From assembly GCA_946965045.2 (NCBI GenBank), contig OX337241.1:1426001-1490000 (forward strand): a stretch of DNA of 64,000 nucleotides, given 5' to 3'. This document shows positions 54,155 through 64,000 of this stretch, piece after piece; within the stretch, counting starts at the first letter, position 1, and every line of letters begins with the position of its first letter. Source of the DNA: Epithemia pelagica (lineage: Eukaryota; Bacillariophyta; Bacillariophyceae; Surirellales; Surirellaceae). The notes under the pieces are model-generated. The model was not told the DNA's origin. It worked only from the letters and a program-made list of their open reading frames with translations, and searched no databases. Both the position numbers and the translations under genes were made by a program.

Positions 54155-56809
54155 ATGGCATTGACACAACAACTCTTTGATCTTGAGTATGGTCGCGAAA
54201 TCCTTCAATCTACGATGGAAATACTGAATGAAGTAGGAGATACCTTGCAAATTCCTCCCTGGACAGAAGTACTTTCGGCTGGACATGCTGCAGCAACAGA
54301 CTCGTTCCAAGCTTTGCAAAGCGCCTCCTATTTGTTATATCTTGTTGGACAACCAGTGGTCCGCCTAACTGCATGGATCTTATATTGGCTATCTTGGGCT
54401 TTCTACAAATTTGTTCTGGTGGAGGGAATTTACAATCATGGCCTTTCTCAAACCAAAGAGTTGGCCGTGATGTATTGGAACTGGCAATCCAGTTTAACGC
54501 GGAAGCAACTTCTTTATGAAGCCATTGCCATTGTTCTGGTGATTGCTCTTTACAGTTTGTACAAGTTCCTGGAAAGGCGTCAATATCATCGTAGGTTTCT
54601 TGTCTGGGTGGATCGGAAGAAACGACAGATCCAAAAGGTGAGAACTCTGTGTGTTCGTGGGTGTCGCTGGGGTTTGACATGCAGACTGGCTTGCTGTTTT
54701 GACCACGCATGCCAGGCGTGATCCGTTATATTTTTCTATTTATTCATGTGCGGTTTCATCACTTTCTGGGGAGTGGAGTCGCCTGAATGCAAAAGAAAAA
54801 GGAAACGAGAGCCTGCGAGTTCATCTTCATGACTTTTGCGACACAGTTTTGACAGATTGCATCTTCATTCATGAGTGCCTCACAACACAGCATCTCTTCT
54901 TTTTGTCCCTACTACATATTGCACAATACAATACATCAACTCCGAAACCCCCCGTTCTAATCTTATTGTTCCTCGTCGTCGATTGTTTGGGCTCATTGAC
55001 TATACCTCTGGTTAGACTTATTTTGACGCAGTTCGGCGCATTGCCCGGTTCTCTCTACTGTTGGCCACCATGACATCCCATACGCTCTTTATGGTGTGTT
55101 CGGGCATGGTTCGTTTCTTCCTCCCTGGTTTGGTGTCAGCCTTCGCCAACCCCAAGGTCATTTCCCTGTTCTCGTTTTGGTGCCCCCTGTTCTTGACAGT
55201 CACAACGGTTTTCCAGTATAGAGAAGAAACGAGTGAAACGGAGCGATCGGATCAAGAGGGTGATCGCCGCTTGTCGAGAGGCTGGTCTTCGCGATGGAGA
55301 AAGAGTACTGATGGACCAAATCAACGACTAGAAAAATCGACCAGCGCATCGCGCCTCATGTCGAACGGCCCCCAGTCGCAATCTTCCAAGCGGAATCTTC
55401 ACACCACGGAAGCATCGCTGGAGAATGAGCTACGGGACTGGCTGCGGTTTTGGATGGTCAGAGCGAGCTTGGAAGCCGTCAAGGATCTGCTGGGTTGGTT
55501 CACGCCTTCGTGGGTGATTGCTGTTGCGCTGGAATGGGAGCTTCTCTTTTATGTTTGGATTTATTGTTTGCCGCTGATACAACCAGAAACGATTGCTGGA
55601 CAAAGACTACCGGAAGGCCGACCGTTGCGTGTGTTGTGCTCTGTTTTGGGACCATATTCGCAGCGGCTAGTAGACACCGTTTCTGGAGCGGTTCCAGAGC
55701 AATTTTGGCGCACGCAAGTGGTTTCCTATGCCTCACAAATAGCGGCTCTCATGAAGCTGGTCCGTTTGTTGACGCAACCAACGGCTGATTGGTTGCTTCA
55801 CATGGTGGAAGAGGGTCGAGGTCTCTTTATTCCAGCGCTGACGCTCATGACACCGGGCATGTTGACCAAATACGGCGTTGTCTATGTCCAGTTTGTCTTG
55901 CCGACCGCCAAGTCGCACAGTCGACAGCGAAACATTGATGTCACTCTATTGTGGTTGCAATATTGGGTCATCAATGCCGGTGTCGATGCGATCTTGTCCT
56001 ATTTTTCTTCCTTGTTATGGTTCGTTCCGTTTTCAACGCACGGTATCTTCTGCTTGTGGTGCTATCTGTCATTACCACGTACAATCAAGAGTTGGTATGG
56101 CGTGCTGGAGTCAGAATTGAAGCTGTTGGGCTTGTTGCCTGGCGATCATGAGGGCGATTTTGAGGGCACCAAGACGGCTCTTTTCCTAATGTGGGTCTGG
56201 GAAAATCTGCCCAAGGCCAAGGATAGCACAGACAATAACCATGTCGACACATCTATAGTCGAGGATGAGAATGAAAACGAAAACGATGACGATGGCGACA
56301 AGGACAGCCCAACCGAGGACGACCAACTTTCTCCGCTTCCAAAGCCCCGGGGTATGGAAGAAAGTTCTTTTTCGCCATCCCCCCGAGTGTTGGTGTCGGT
56401 GGACACTTGCACCACGACTACCACAGAAGACGGCGAGGACGATGAGGAAGACGAGGAGCCCCCTCCGCAAGTCCATGAAAATGTGACATCCATATATGAT
56501 GCATCAGCTTCCGAGCCGAAAGACCCCGACGGCGATGTCTTTGACTTTAGTCGTAATGTCGAGGAGAAGGATGACAATGATAAAGATGATGATGGTGATG
56601 AAAAAGAGGAGGAGGATAATAACAGTGATGGTGACGACAGCGATGTGGCAGTCATTGATTACGAGTACCAGAGAGAAGAACCAACGAGATCTTCCTCACC
56701 ACCCCTTTCCTCCGCTTCACATCCTATGATGACTCGGTCGGCACGACGACGAGCCGAAGAATCACAATCTCAACGGCGATATCGGGCCATTGGTGAGATT
56801 CGCGATTGA
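54155..56809 (+). CDS. TB2/DP1/HVA22 (REEP) family membrane protein with extra N-terminal part
   Basis: ATG 54155 lies in a good context (caccATGG); the ORF is open 24 bp further up without another ATG. A probable model has three exons: 54155-54638 (ends RKKRQIQK), 55200-55304 (SQRFSS, then RVKRSDRIKRVIAACR), and 55376-56809. The introns are 561 bp (GTGAGA to TTGACAG) and 71 bp (GTACTG to CCCCCAG), both phase 0. Simple read-through of a single frame from 55061 is the alternative. The core has FVLPTAKSHSRQ, WLQYWVINAG, FSTHGIFCLWCYLSLPRT, and the typical short helices of REEP/HVA22 proteins that shape endoplasmic-reticulum membranes. The last 200 residues are acidic. The N-terminal half has at least two more membrane segments (LLYLVGQPVVRLTAWILYWL and AIAIVLVIALYSLYKFL), which is longer than usual for the family. 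Confidence 0.7.
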
Positions 56810-57794
56810 TATTCTACAATTTAGAAACTGTACAAATAATTCTATTCCTTGGAATATAACATTCGTGTCTCCTTGTGGAATCTGAGTTGGTTCTGGCTTC
56901 AACACAGCCACCAACAACATCTAATTTGTGATAGCGTGTTCTCCTTGTCGTAACGAACTTGACCTCCACAGTGGTTTCACACACATGCGTGCTGTTCCAA
57001 ACCGCCACCAAGAGAGTGTGGATCGATCCAGAGTTGGCAGGGATGAGTGAGGCCCCGACCAGAGAGTTTCTTGTCTCGGTAGACTACACTACTGGTCCTT
57101 CCACAGGTTTCGACTCTTGTCTCGTACCAAAACGTGTACCCTGTAGAGAACACAACCATGGGACTGACTGTGAGAGATTCCCATTGACACACACACCACA
57201 CCACACAATGGTTCGAGCCAAACTGCTCAGAGAACTTTAAAGACTTTTTGAAAACTAAAAGGAACCATGACACACTGAAACAAATCGGTGCGTGTCTTGC
57301 GCGAGAAAGGTCCTCATTGCAGTAGGTCGTACACAATCCTTCAATCACCACCACGATGCATCTCGCTCGCTTGGAGCGTGGCACTAACAAGGTGCGTGTA
57401 TCCCGAAAAATGGCTTTTGGAGGAGTTGTCGTCGTTCCGGAACGTACCTCAGGAAGGAAGAGCCGTGTCTGAAACACACACACAAGAACAAGAACAACAT
57501 CAACAACAGGGAACACCATAAGAATAACCATGAGAGAAAGAGAGACACACTCGAATGACACAACACAAAAGCCCATGTTTAGTCGTTCGATCGGCCACCC
57601 AATCGGCCACACCAAGAACAATCCCCGACTTTTTGCTTCATTGGTATCAAACCCAAATGGTTTCTCGCCATGTCTCTTTGTACGACAGGTAAACGGCATT
57701 ATGATTTGGAATCAATCACGAGCAAAATGGACCCGACCGGCACCAGTACACCCAACCAACAGAAACACAATCACAATAGAAGGAGACACTCACC
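56810..57794. other. intergenic, no gene seen
   Basis: About 985 bp between the convergent REEP and Maf genes. An ORF on the minus strand (57699-56977) has hydrophobic runs but no family signature; I treat it as chance. Confidence 0.45.
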
Positions 57795-59074
57795 TTACAG
57801 TGTTGTGTGGGACGATGAGATCTGATCAAGGGCTTGGGCCAAGGCTCGACTGACTGGGTACATGGGAAGTCCCATGACCTGTAGAAACACACACACAGAG
57901 AGAGAAGCAAAGCGAGAAACAGTACCATAAGAGACGACCCAGAGTCCTTGTTGTGGTGGTTGTGGTTACGTACCGTAAAAAAGTCTCCTTGAATGTTTTG
58001 TACGAATTGTCCACCCATGCCTTGAATGCCATAACTTCCTGCCTTATCCATGGGTTCTCCCGTGGCCACATAGGCTTGGATATCCGTGGATTGCAAGGTG
58101 GCAAAGGTGACCTGGGTCGTATCAACCAGGGACGAAACACGTTGGATTTGAACTTGATTCGGATTGGTCTCGTCCTGGCCCTTTGCGTGGAGAAGCGCAT
58201 AGAGGGCCACACCCGTGTGTACCAAATGGGTCCGACCCGACAATCGGGCCAGGGTTTCTTGCGCTTCGGCCACGGACGTGGGTTTTTCCAAAATGACTCC
58301 TTCCAAATCGACAATGGTATCACTGCCCAAAATCAAGAGGGGAGGCACCACGTGCGCCTGCTCTGGTTGCTGCTGCTTGTTGTTTGCTGATAATTGTTGT
58401 TGTAATTCGTGTGCCAACGCCTCGGCCTTGGCTTGCGCCAAGCGCTCGGTATAGGTACGGGGATCCACGACGGCTCCTTCTGCTTGTTGTGGTTGGTTCT
58501 TCAACTCGTGTTGAACGGCCGTTTCATTCAAGGGTGAGGGAATGGTTGTAAATCGACCCTGCAACCCCATCATGTCCAAAATTTCTCGTCGTCGGGGACT
58601 TTGACTGGCCAAAATCAATCCCACCAAAGTTTGTGGTTGCGATACGCTTGTCATGGTCGTGGTGGGTCGCAATTGATGGACCCTGGAAATCAACAACCCG
58701 CAGGAGGAGGAATCGGTCCTCGTCGTCTCTTCTTGGTGGCTAGGGTTGTCGGTGGAATCCTCCTCCATGTTGTTGTCGTTGGACCGGAGACTGGTCGTCG
58801 ACGACTTGCGGGGACGACGAGACGACCGTAGCACCACCGTCTGGTCGTCCACGACAAAGGCACCCACGCAGCCACCGCCGCCGTGACAGTTGTTGTTGGT
58901 GGTGGTCTCCCAAGGACAAGGACTCCTCCTGTGGGAGGATTCCACAACGACTACAAACCCACTACTACTCCTTGGACTACTACCAAGTACCACACACAGA
59001 AGTAACCAACAAAACGGCAACAGGTGAACCGAGACGAACGAGGAAAATGGTGGAAGGGTGGACGACCGCCGCAT
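57795..59074 (-). CDS. Maf-type nucleotide pyrophosphatase with N-terminal presequence
   Basis: Two exons on the minus strand: 59074-57974 and 57878-57795, with a 95-bp intron (GTACGTAAC to TTTCTACAG). The join restores GDFFTVMGLPMYPVSRALAQ, the canonical Maf end. Maf motifs: GLILASQSPRRREIL (start of the fold), LGSDTIVDLEG (general base/metal region) and AYVATGEPMDKAGSYGIQG. Maf enzymes hydrolyse modified or canonical nucleoside triphosphates to the monophosphate. The first 150 residues are extra: MRRSSTLPPF then LLPFCWLLLCVVLG looks like a signal peptide, and SSSGFVVVV or VGAFVV might be a plastid-type cleavage motif. Plastid targeting is inference. Confidence 0.85.
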
Positions 59075-59352
59075 TGGCCATTCTCAAGCAGAAGGAATTG
59101 GCCAAGGGGGAGCGAGCATAAAAAAAAGATCCAAGAGGCAACAAAAGCAACGAACAACACACGACGAACGGTCACCGGGTGTCGCCACGGACGATCGACG
59201 GACCGACCGTCGGGTAAGGGAGAACGCATGCACCGCCGCCGCGGATGCGGCGCGCTCGCAGTAGATAGGCCCCAAGCGTTGAGATCATCATCTTTTCTCT
59301 TCGGGGTTTTGGTTTGGAGGGGGTCTATGTTTTTGGAATATTATTGTGGACC

Positions 59353-60921
59353 ATGATGGTCTTGCCCCGTCGTCGTCGTCGTCGTCGTCGTCCCAGCGAG
59401 AATCGACATTCGAGGTGCACTACGACGAAGGACGTCTCTCAGAATACTACTACGAGAGAATCGAGAGTGGAACGATCGTGGGGACGGAAACAAGCGTCGT
59501 TTGGGATCGTTCCCCAACCACCACCACCAAGCCAAAGATCCATGACGACGACGACGACACCTTCGTTGGAACAACACGACAATGACAACAACCACGACAA
59601 CAATCATCATCATCATGATGACAATCATCATGCGGACAATCATCATCATCCTCCAGTCATTGTGTCTCCCTATCATGCCTTTTCCGAGTCGTCCTCCCCT
59701 GTCGTGGAGTCACACAACAGTGTCCGACGACAACAACGACGTCCCAGAAGTGCCACTGGCACTGCCGTCGCGTGGCTGGAACACGCGTGTTTTGGTGTGG
59801 GTGCCCTGTTGGGTACCGTGGCCGCCCTCGTGGACTGGCACGTGGCACGGTCCAATGTGCAAGCCTACAACCACAAAAACAACCAAACGATGGAATGGAC
59901 CGTGCCACCCGTGGTGTGGGGACCGTGGGGATGGAGTCAACTCGGGTACATTGGGTCCACCACATTCTATCTCTTGGATTCCACCCTCCACTTGTGTCTT
60001 GCTTCCGAGCCACGGCAGCAGGACGACAATGACAATGGCATGGACGACGACAACGACGAATTCCAGGACGAGGAGTCCGAGACCGACGACCCGGAGGAGG
60101 ATTCCAACATGGCCAAGTTTCTGTTTGGGTTGGCCGCCTTGTGCGATTTGATTTCGTGTCTGTTGGATTGGAGTGCCCTTATCGAACAACAAGAAGAACA
60201 AGAAGATGACAACAATGACAATGACGACCATGGATTTGTGTTTTCCTCCTCCTCAGTGCTGTTGTTATTGTCCTCCTTCTTGTCCTGGTCGGAACCACTG
60301 GGAACCGTGACCATGTATCTCGCGGCCTATCTCTTTTTTCTGAGTGCCGTCGTGACGCTGTGGACGCATCGACACCGAACGCCGTCGTCCGTGTGGTTGC
60401 TGCTGTTTCAGCCCCAGTCCTTGCTGACACGGCGAACTCCTCCTTCCTGGCTGCATGGTATTTACCACGAGGATGCTTGGTGGGGAGCCGCCGCACGACC
60501 AACCACTCCGGATTTGGCCGCCGCCATTACCACCACCACCACCACGATACCCTTGTCGTCATCGTCGTCATCGTCCTTTGGGTCCAGCAGTGCCTCGGGA
60601 TTTGCCGCCATGACGTGGTTGGGAGATGTCGTTTTTTTGGTGGCCACGCTCCTGGACATTGCCGTGGCTCATGTCGATACGTGGAATCCGGATCAAGACG
60701 ACAATGACAATACTGACGACGACTACCAGGACAATAACAACGACGACGACGACCAGTGGTTGGTGCGTCGAGACTTGGTTCTGGCACAATTGGCCGTCCT
60801 GTCGGCTCTCTTGTGGTTGGCCGATTCCCTCTTGTATGTGGGGGCCCAACTCACGTGTCGTCGTCGGCAGCAGCAGCAGCAGCAAGGCTCAACCAGCACA
60901 ACCACAACTACCACACCATGA
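59353..60921 (+). CDS. multi-pass membrane protein of unknown function
   Basis: Open from 59314, but the first ATG is 59353. The N-terminal 140 residues are poly-Arg then poly-His/Asp, with no predicted fold. Hydrophobic segments follow: CFGVGALLGTVAALVDWH, WSQLGYIGSTTFYLLDS, FLFGLAALCDLISCLLDW, VLLLLSSFLSW, TMYLAAYLFFLSAVVTLW, WLGDVVFLVATLLDIAVAH, LAVLSALLWLADSLLYVGA. The repeated pattern of small segments ending in DW or D(I/S)... suggests internal duplication. Long Asp/Asn runs separate them. No family is recognised. It is divergent from the Maf gene, 278 bp apart. Confidence 0.65.
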   Translation: MMVLPRRRRRRRRPSENRHSRCTTTKDVSQNTTTRESRVERSWGRKQASFGIVPQPPPPSQRSMTTTTTPSLEQHDNDNNHDNNHHHHDDNHHADNHHHPPVIVSPYHAFSESSSPVVESHNSVRRQQRRPRSATGTAVAWLEHACFGVGALLGTVAALVDWHVARSNVQAYNHKNNQTMEWTVPPVVWGPWGWSQLGYIGSTTFYLLDSTLHLCLASEPRQQDDNDNGMDDDNDEFQDEESETDDPEEDSNMAKFLFGLAALCDLISCLLDWSALIEQQEEQEDDNNDNDDHGFVFSSSSVLLLLSSFLSWSEPLGTVTMYLAAYLFFLSAVVTLWTHRHRTPSSVWLLLFQPQSLLTRRTPPSWLHGIYHEDAWWGAAARPTTPDLAAAITTTTTTIPLSSSSSSSFGSSSASGFAAMTWLGDVVFLVATLLDIAVAHVDTWNPDQDDNDNTDDDYQDNNNDDDDQWLVRRDLVLAQLAVLSALLWLADSLLYVGAQLTCRRRQQQQQQGSTSTTTTTTP

Positions 60922-61520
60922 GAACCATTTCCATGGTGAGGAGAGGACCAGCCTGTCGCACACACACCTCTCGGATGCCAGAACCATAGTGGATCGACCG
61001 GCGCTCGGTCGAGAGGGGTTGCAATGGACGTCGTTGGGGAATGACACGGCCATGGTGGTGTGTGGACCGTGTCCTGGGTGGTGCGCGCAAGATTGTAGAC
61101 AAATGGTTTGGTGTTTGATCACACAACCCAATCTTGCAGACCCACAAGACGTGACACTGTCTCGTACGTGGCTATATCCCAACCAGAAAACGTGTACGAC
61201 AGATTCCTCCTCCTCCTCCTCCTTGTCGACTTGGAATGTGAATGGTGGAGGCAAGCCTGCGGTGCCAACGGTCCACGGCACACCCGTGGAGCCTGACGGT
61301 ATTGTCTACTAGAGAGCTCACACGTTATTCTCCTCTACTAGCTATTAGAGGCGACCTATTGGATGGGAGTACAAAAGAACAAAACAGTAGAATAGATAGA
61401 CCATTCATTAACATTAACAACAACAACAACGTCACCACAGCGACATTTGATCCATTCTTGAACATGCCGTGGGCACAAATAAATGTATGAATGAAATGGA
61501 CACCAAGTCTGGTGTGTGTT
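60922..61520. other. intergenic, no gene seen
   Basis: About 600 bp between convergent genes. A frame on the plus strand to 61312 is a shadow of the upstream gene plus chance. Confidence 0.45.
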
Positions 61521-62045
61521 TTACGAATCACTCGTGGCACTTCGAGTCGTCGACGACGACGACGACGCCTTGGGGGAGGAAGGTTTGGTGGACGACGGTT
61601 TGGTTGAAGATGACTTGGATGAAGACGGCTTGGATGAAGATGGTTTGGACGATGACGGTTTGGGTGACTTGGATCGCTTCTTTGGCTTCTTCTCAATGAC
61701 AGAGGGGACGCGGTTCTTTTGGATGCGAACAAGTCGCTTCAATGCTGCAATCTTTTCTTCTTCCGTAAATGTCTTTCGGGCCAACAGACTTTGATCCAAA
61801 TAATCGGCAATATCAATAACCAATTTGCCGGTTTCCTTAAAGGCAGCACAGGCCGCCATGTAAAGAAAGTACCATGCGGTCTTTTCCTCTTCCTCCTCTT
61901 TGGCCTCCGATACAGCTCCCGTGACGGTGGACTCAATAGTCTCGAGGGTCTCCAGAGTCTGCGATGTTCGGCTTTGACCAGTATGGCGCGTTCCTCGTGA
62001 TGACGTTAAACTCGAAGTCGCCGAACCCTCCATGTCGCTTGTCAT
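61521..62045 (-). CDS. small helical protein with SSSKP-repeat tail
   Basis: ORF of 174 residues from ATG 62045. An acidic lead is followed by a helical stretch (TAWYFLYMAACAAFKETGKL, then ADYLDQSLLARKTF) and a low-complexity tail of KPSSS/KPSST repeats. It lies in the same frame as the ORF 62684-62076, with only one TAA between. The codons between that TAA and this ATG read ETADVPGDDT, which is protein-like, so both could be one gene with a stop. No family is recognised. Confidence 0.5.
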   Translation of the reverse strand: MTSDMEGSATSSLTSSRGTRHTGQSRTSQTLETLETIESTVTGAVSEAKEEEEEKTAWYFLYMAACAAFKETGKLVIDIADYLDQSLLARKTFTEEEKIAALKRLVRIQKNRVPSVIEKKPKKRSKSPKPSSSKPSSSKPSSSKSSSTKPSSTKPSSPKASSSSSTTRSATSDS

Positions 62046-62075
62046 GGTATCGTCTCCTGGTACATCGGCTGTTTC

Positions 62076-62684
62076 TTAACGGGTGGACCTTGGTTGTCTC
62101 ATTTCCACCTCAATTTCTTGGTTGTGAAGGACCTCGTGGATATTGGAAGGTCGCAACACGTTGTATTGATGAGATCGTTGTCGTTGCTGTTCATGTCGTC
62201 GATACAGTTGTTCTCGCTGCTTCCGACGAGAACGAGAAGACGAGGCAATAGACGCCGGCGACGACCTGGTTTTCTCCAACACTTCAGTTTGGGAATAGAT
62301 ACTTTTATTCGTATCCATTGTGTTGTGAGCAATCTCACCGTTATTGGGGTGCACACGTCGTTTGCTCCGAGCAATACTACTTGATGATTCCCTCTCTTTA
62401 TTCGTATCCATTGTGTTGTGAGCAATCTCACCGTTGTTGGGGTGCACACGTCGTTTGCTCCGAGCAATACTACTTGATGATTCCCTCTCTTCCGCCCGTT
62501 GCTGTGCGGCCTCGAGTGTTTCGAGACGTCGGGGCGAACACGACCGAGCCCGAATCAGGGTATATTCTCGTTTCTCCTTGCGGCCTCGAGTCGGCGACAC
62601 ACTCCTGCCGACTGAGCATCTTCGAGAGGAGCGTGTCCGAACCGATGCCGCGTCATTCAACTCTTCTCTCCCCCGACGAACCAC
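62076..62684 (-). CDS. Ser/Arg-rich disordered ORF with an internal repeat
   Basis: ORF of 202 residues. The N-terminus has RS-like stretches (TRSSRRCSVGRSVSPTRG). Residues 67-128 hold two copies of a 31-residue unit (ERESSSSIARSKRRVHPNNG...), from a 93-bp tandem duplication. The C-terminus is basic (RSRRKQREQLYRRHEQQRQR). It looks intrinsically disordered and nuclear. The true start may be in an upstream exon, since the ORF 63049-62657 overlaps it in another frame and has similar composition. Confidence 0.45.
   Translation of the reverse strand: MVRRGREELNDAASVRTRSSRRCSVGRSVSPTRGRKEKREYTLIRARSCSPRRLETLEAAQQRAEERESSSSIARSKRRVHPNNGEIAHNTMDTNKERESSSSIARSKRRVHPNNGEIAHNTMDTNKSIYSQTEVLEKTRSSPASIASSSRSRRKQREQLYRRHEQQRQRSHQYNVLRPSNIHEVLHNQEIEVEMRQPRSTR
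62306..62491. repeat. 93-bp tandem duplication inside the Ser/Arg-rich ORF
   Basis: Units 62306-62398 and 62399-62491 match with one visible difference (ttattgg against ttgttgg). The length is a multiple of three, so the frame is kept. Confidence 0.9.
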
Positions 62685-63049
62685 CGATTTGATGGATGCG
62701 GCCGAGGAGACAACGTGTAGTTTCTTTCGGGTTCACTGGACTCGGCCAGGGGCGACGTACTGGGCAGGACAATTGTCAAGGCTGAAGCCGTTACCGCCGA
62801 CTTGTTGTCGTCAATATCGATCGACCGGCCACGCCGGACTGCTGCCTGAGAGTTGCGATTGCGCCCATTCTTTCGAGAGGAACCCCGTGTATGTGTGGTT
62901 CGTTGACTGGCAATGCTTTTGCTCGACGAGTGTTTGACTCCCGGACCCGATGATACCGATCCTTCCTCGTCGTAGGTCGTTTTGTTGTGTCTATGTTTTA
63001 ACCACATGATACTCCACCTTGTGTCCTTTTGGAATGACAGCGTCACCAA
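62657..63049 (-). CDS. Ser/Arg-rich ORF, possible 5' exon of the gene downstream
   Basis: ORF of 130 residues with HSSSKSIASQ and RRGRSIDIDDNKSA. It overlaps the ORF 62684-62076 by 28 bp in another frame. It could be an upstream exon joined by an intron that I could not place, or a separate ORF. The first ATG may be the one at MWLKHRHNKT. Confidence 0.3.
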   Translation of the reverse strand: MVTLSFQKDTRWSIMWLKHRHNKTTYDEEGSVSSGPGVKHSSSKSIASQRTTHTRGSSRKNGRNRNSQAAVRRGRSIDIDDNKSAVTASALTIVLPSTSPLAESSEPERNYTLSPRPHPSNRWFVGGEKS

Positions 63050-63435
63050 CCAACGGCAATATAACTTTAAAACACGTGGTCAACAGTGTCCAGCAAGAAG
63101 AGAATGAAGGAACAATTCAACAAACTGACATGAGTGATAACGAATCGATTAACGCGAACAGTCGAGTGCCTCTTGTCATTCACCGTCCAGCGATGATTCT
63201 GAAATCAACTCTCTTTCTTCAATCGTTATCTCAGGAACCTTTGACTTGAAAGCAATAATAATAATAACTCATGGATTAGTTTAATAACTGCCAAAGGCTT
63301 TAACGTCGCTTGCTACCCAAAGGGAGCCGTAGCCCGCCCGGACAAGTCGACCAAACAAAAGAAAAAACACATGCAATAGAATCGTAAAAACATAAAAAGG
63401 GAAAGGAACTCCAGGGGCAGCCAAAAAACAATATC
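63050..63435. other. non-coding, no gene seen
   Basis: AT-rich stretch (taataataataa near 63258) between the disordered ORFs and the LINE-like ORF. It may include the 3' end of the LINE copy, which reads leftwards. Confidence 0.4.
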
Positions 63436-63999
63436 TTACTCATGGCTGCCACCGGAGCGGTAGAAGAAGGTCCGGAGACACCGTTGTTGTCGGCGCAGAG
63501 CGCGCGAAGCAGCCGAGGCAACGGGTGTAGAAAGCCGGCGAAGAAACGCCAGCTGGATGTGTTGGGGATCCTGGAGACGGGAGTCCAAAGGACGTCGGAA
63601 CAACAACCGATAAGCAGGGGAGGAACGTAGCGGCCCCGAGTACGCGTCCCGAATGGCGGCGCAGCGTTCCTCGGAGAGGCGCTGGGCCTCCTGGGAGTGG
63701 AAGACGGCGTTCCTATGCTCCCATTGATCCCACGCTGTATTCCACAATTGTTGAATAAGGAGGGACAACCAGCGCTTGCCTGAATTTCGCTTGCCTAAGA
63801 AGCGGTAGTGTGCTTCTTGGATTTCGGCCCAACGCCAGGACCAGTGGCCTAAAACTGCCGTGTTCCAACCCAACTCCTCCTGATCTGCTAGTGCGGCGCG
63901 GAGACCGGGGACCGATGTAAAAGGAGCCTCCCAAGAGACGTCGTCGACCCACGCCCGAAGTGCCTGAAGAATCATACGAGCCATCGCGGGTTGTGTATG
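63436..63999 (-). CDS. C-terminal part of a diatom LINE-type ORF (cut by window edge)
   Basis: The frame is open past the window edge at 63999, so the start lies beyond it. The visible 187 residues include MARMILQALRAWVDD, LADQEELGWNTAVLGH, YRFLGKRNSGKRWLSLLIQQ, LWNTAWDQWEHRNAVFHS and end RTFFYRSGGSHE. The line GKRW..LLI..LW..AWD.W.HRN...H is one I associate with the region after reverse transcriptase in diatom non-LTR elements. No RT motif is inside the window, so the family call is by pattern only. Confidence 0.45.
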   Translation of the reverse strand, partial: HTQPAMARMILQALRAWVDDVSWEAPFTSVPGLRAALADQEELGWNTAVLGHWSWRWAEIQEAHYRFLGKRNSGKRWLSLLIQQLWNTAWDQWEHRNAVFHSQEAQRLSEERCAAIRDAYSGPLRSSPAYRLLFRRPLDSRLQDPQHIQLAFLRRLSTPVASAASRALRRQQRCLRTFFYRSGGSHE

Positions 64000-64000
64000 C

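Noticed and set aside
56977-57699. 240-codon minus-strand ORF with hydrophobic runs
   Set aside because: Lies between convergent genes, has no family signature, and overlaps repeated ac/tg-rich sequence.
60626-61312. 228-codon plus-strand ORF
   Set aside because: Mostly an alternative frame of the low-complexity membrane-protein gene.

Overview
This window looks like nuclear DNA of a eukaryotic alga, most likely a pennate diatom. Reasons: several genes have short GT-AG introns (about 70-150 bp), the Ty1/copia polyproteins resemble diatom/stramenopile lineages, there are PPR-like remnants of the diatom style, and compact host genes sit beside a large repeat-filled block. The organism is inferred, not proven. 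No rRNA, tRNA, CRISPR or bacterial operon signal was recognised.

Layout. 1-16 kb is a cluster of Ty1/copia retrotransposons: a plus-strand Gag fragment; a minus-strand element with near-identical 191-bp LTRs (3200-7660) that lost protease, integrase core and most of RT; a plus-strand pol with one nonsense codon (7661-10101); and a second gag-pol with one nonsense codon (10873-15934). 16.3-34.3 kb is a transposase gene with a DUF6729-like zinc ribbon and an RNase H-like core. It is split by a 14.6-kb DNA transposon (18429-33040). Removing that element with one copy of its AG target duplication joins the two halves in frame. The element carries a Plavaka/CACTA-like transposase (two stops), a three-exon gene of unknown function, a TET/JBP-like 2OG-Fe(II) dioxygenase candidate, an intact 977-residue RING-finger protein, an unknown ORF and a 105-bp minisatellite. 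Its right end is rich in CACGCG motifs.

34.3-41.9 kb holds decayed DNA: a degenerate repeat of about 0.97 kb in three copies, remnants of a PPR gene and of a protein kinase, and a perfect 133-bp tandem duplication. 41.9-46 kb holds an intact 1100-residue relative of the split transposase. 46.0-47.6 kb holds two foldback, Mutator-type MITEs, one with a perfect 10-bp target duplication.

47.9-63 kb is the host gene island: a PH-domain phosphatidylinositol 4-kinase, a monoacylglycerol-lipase-like hydrolase, a TspO-like membrane protein, a TB2/DP1/HVA22 (REEP) protein, a Maf-type nucleotide pyrophosphatase with an N-terminal presequence, a multi-pass membrane protein, and two or three Ser/Arg-rich disordered ORFs. 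The right edge enters what looks like the C-terminal part of a diatom LINE ORF on the minus strand.

The main result is the 14.6-kb element: a cargo-bearing DNA transposon with a TET/JBP-type DNA-modification candidate and a RING protein, caught inside another transposase gene. TET/JBP genes riding on KDZ transposons are known in fungi. The linkage to a Plavaka/CACTA-like transposase in a diatom-like genome is the part to verify.
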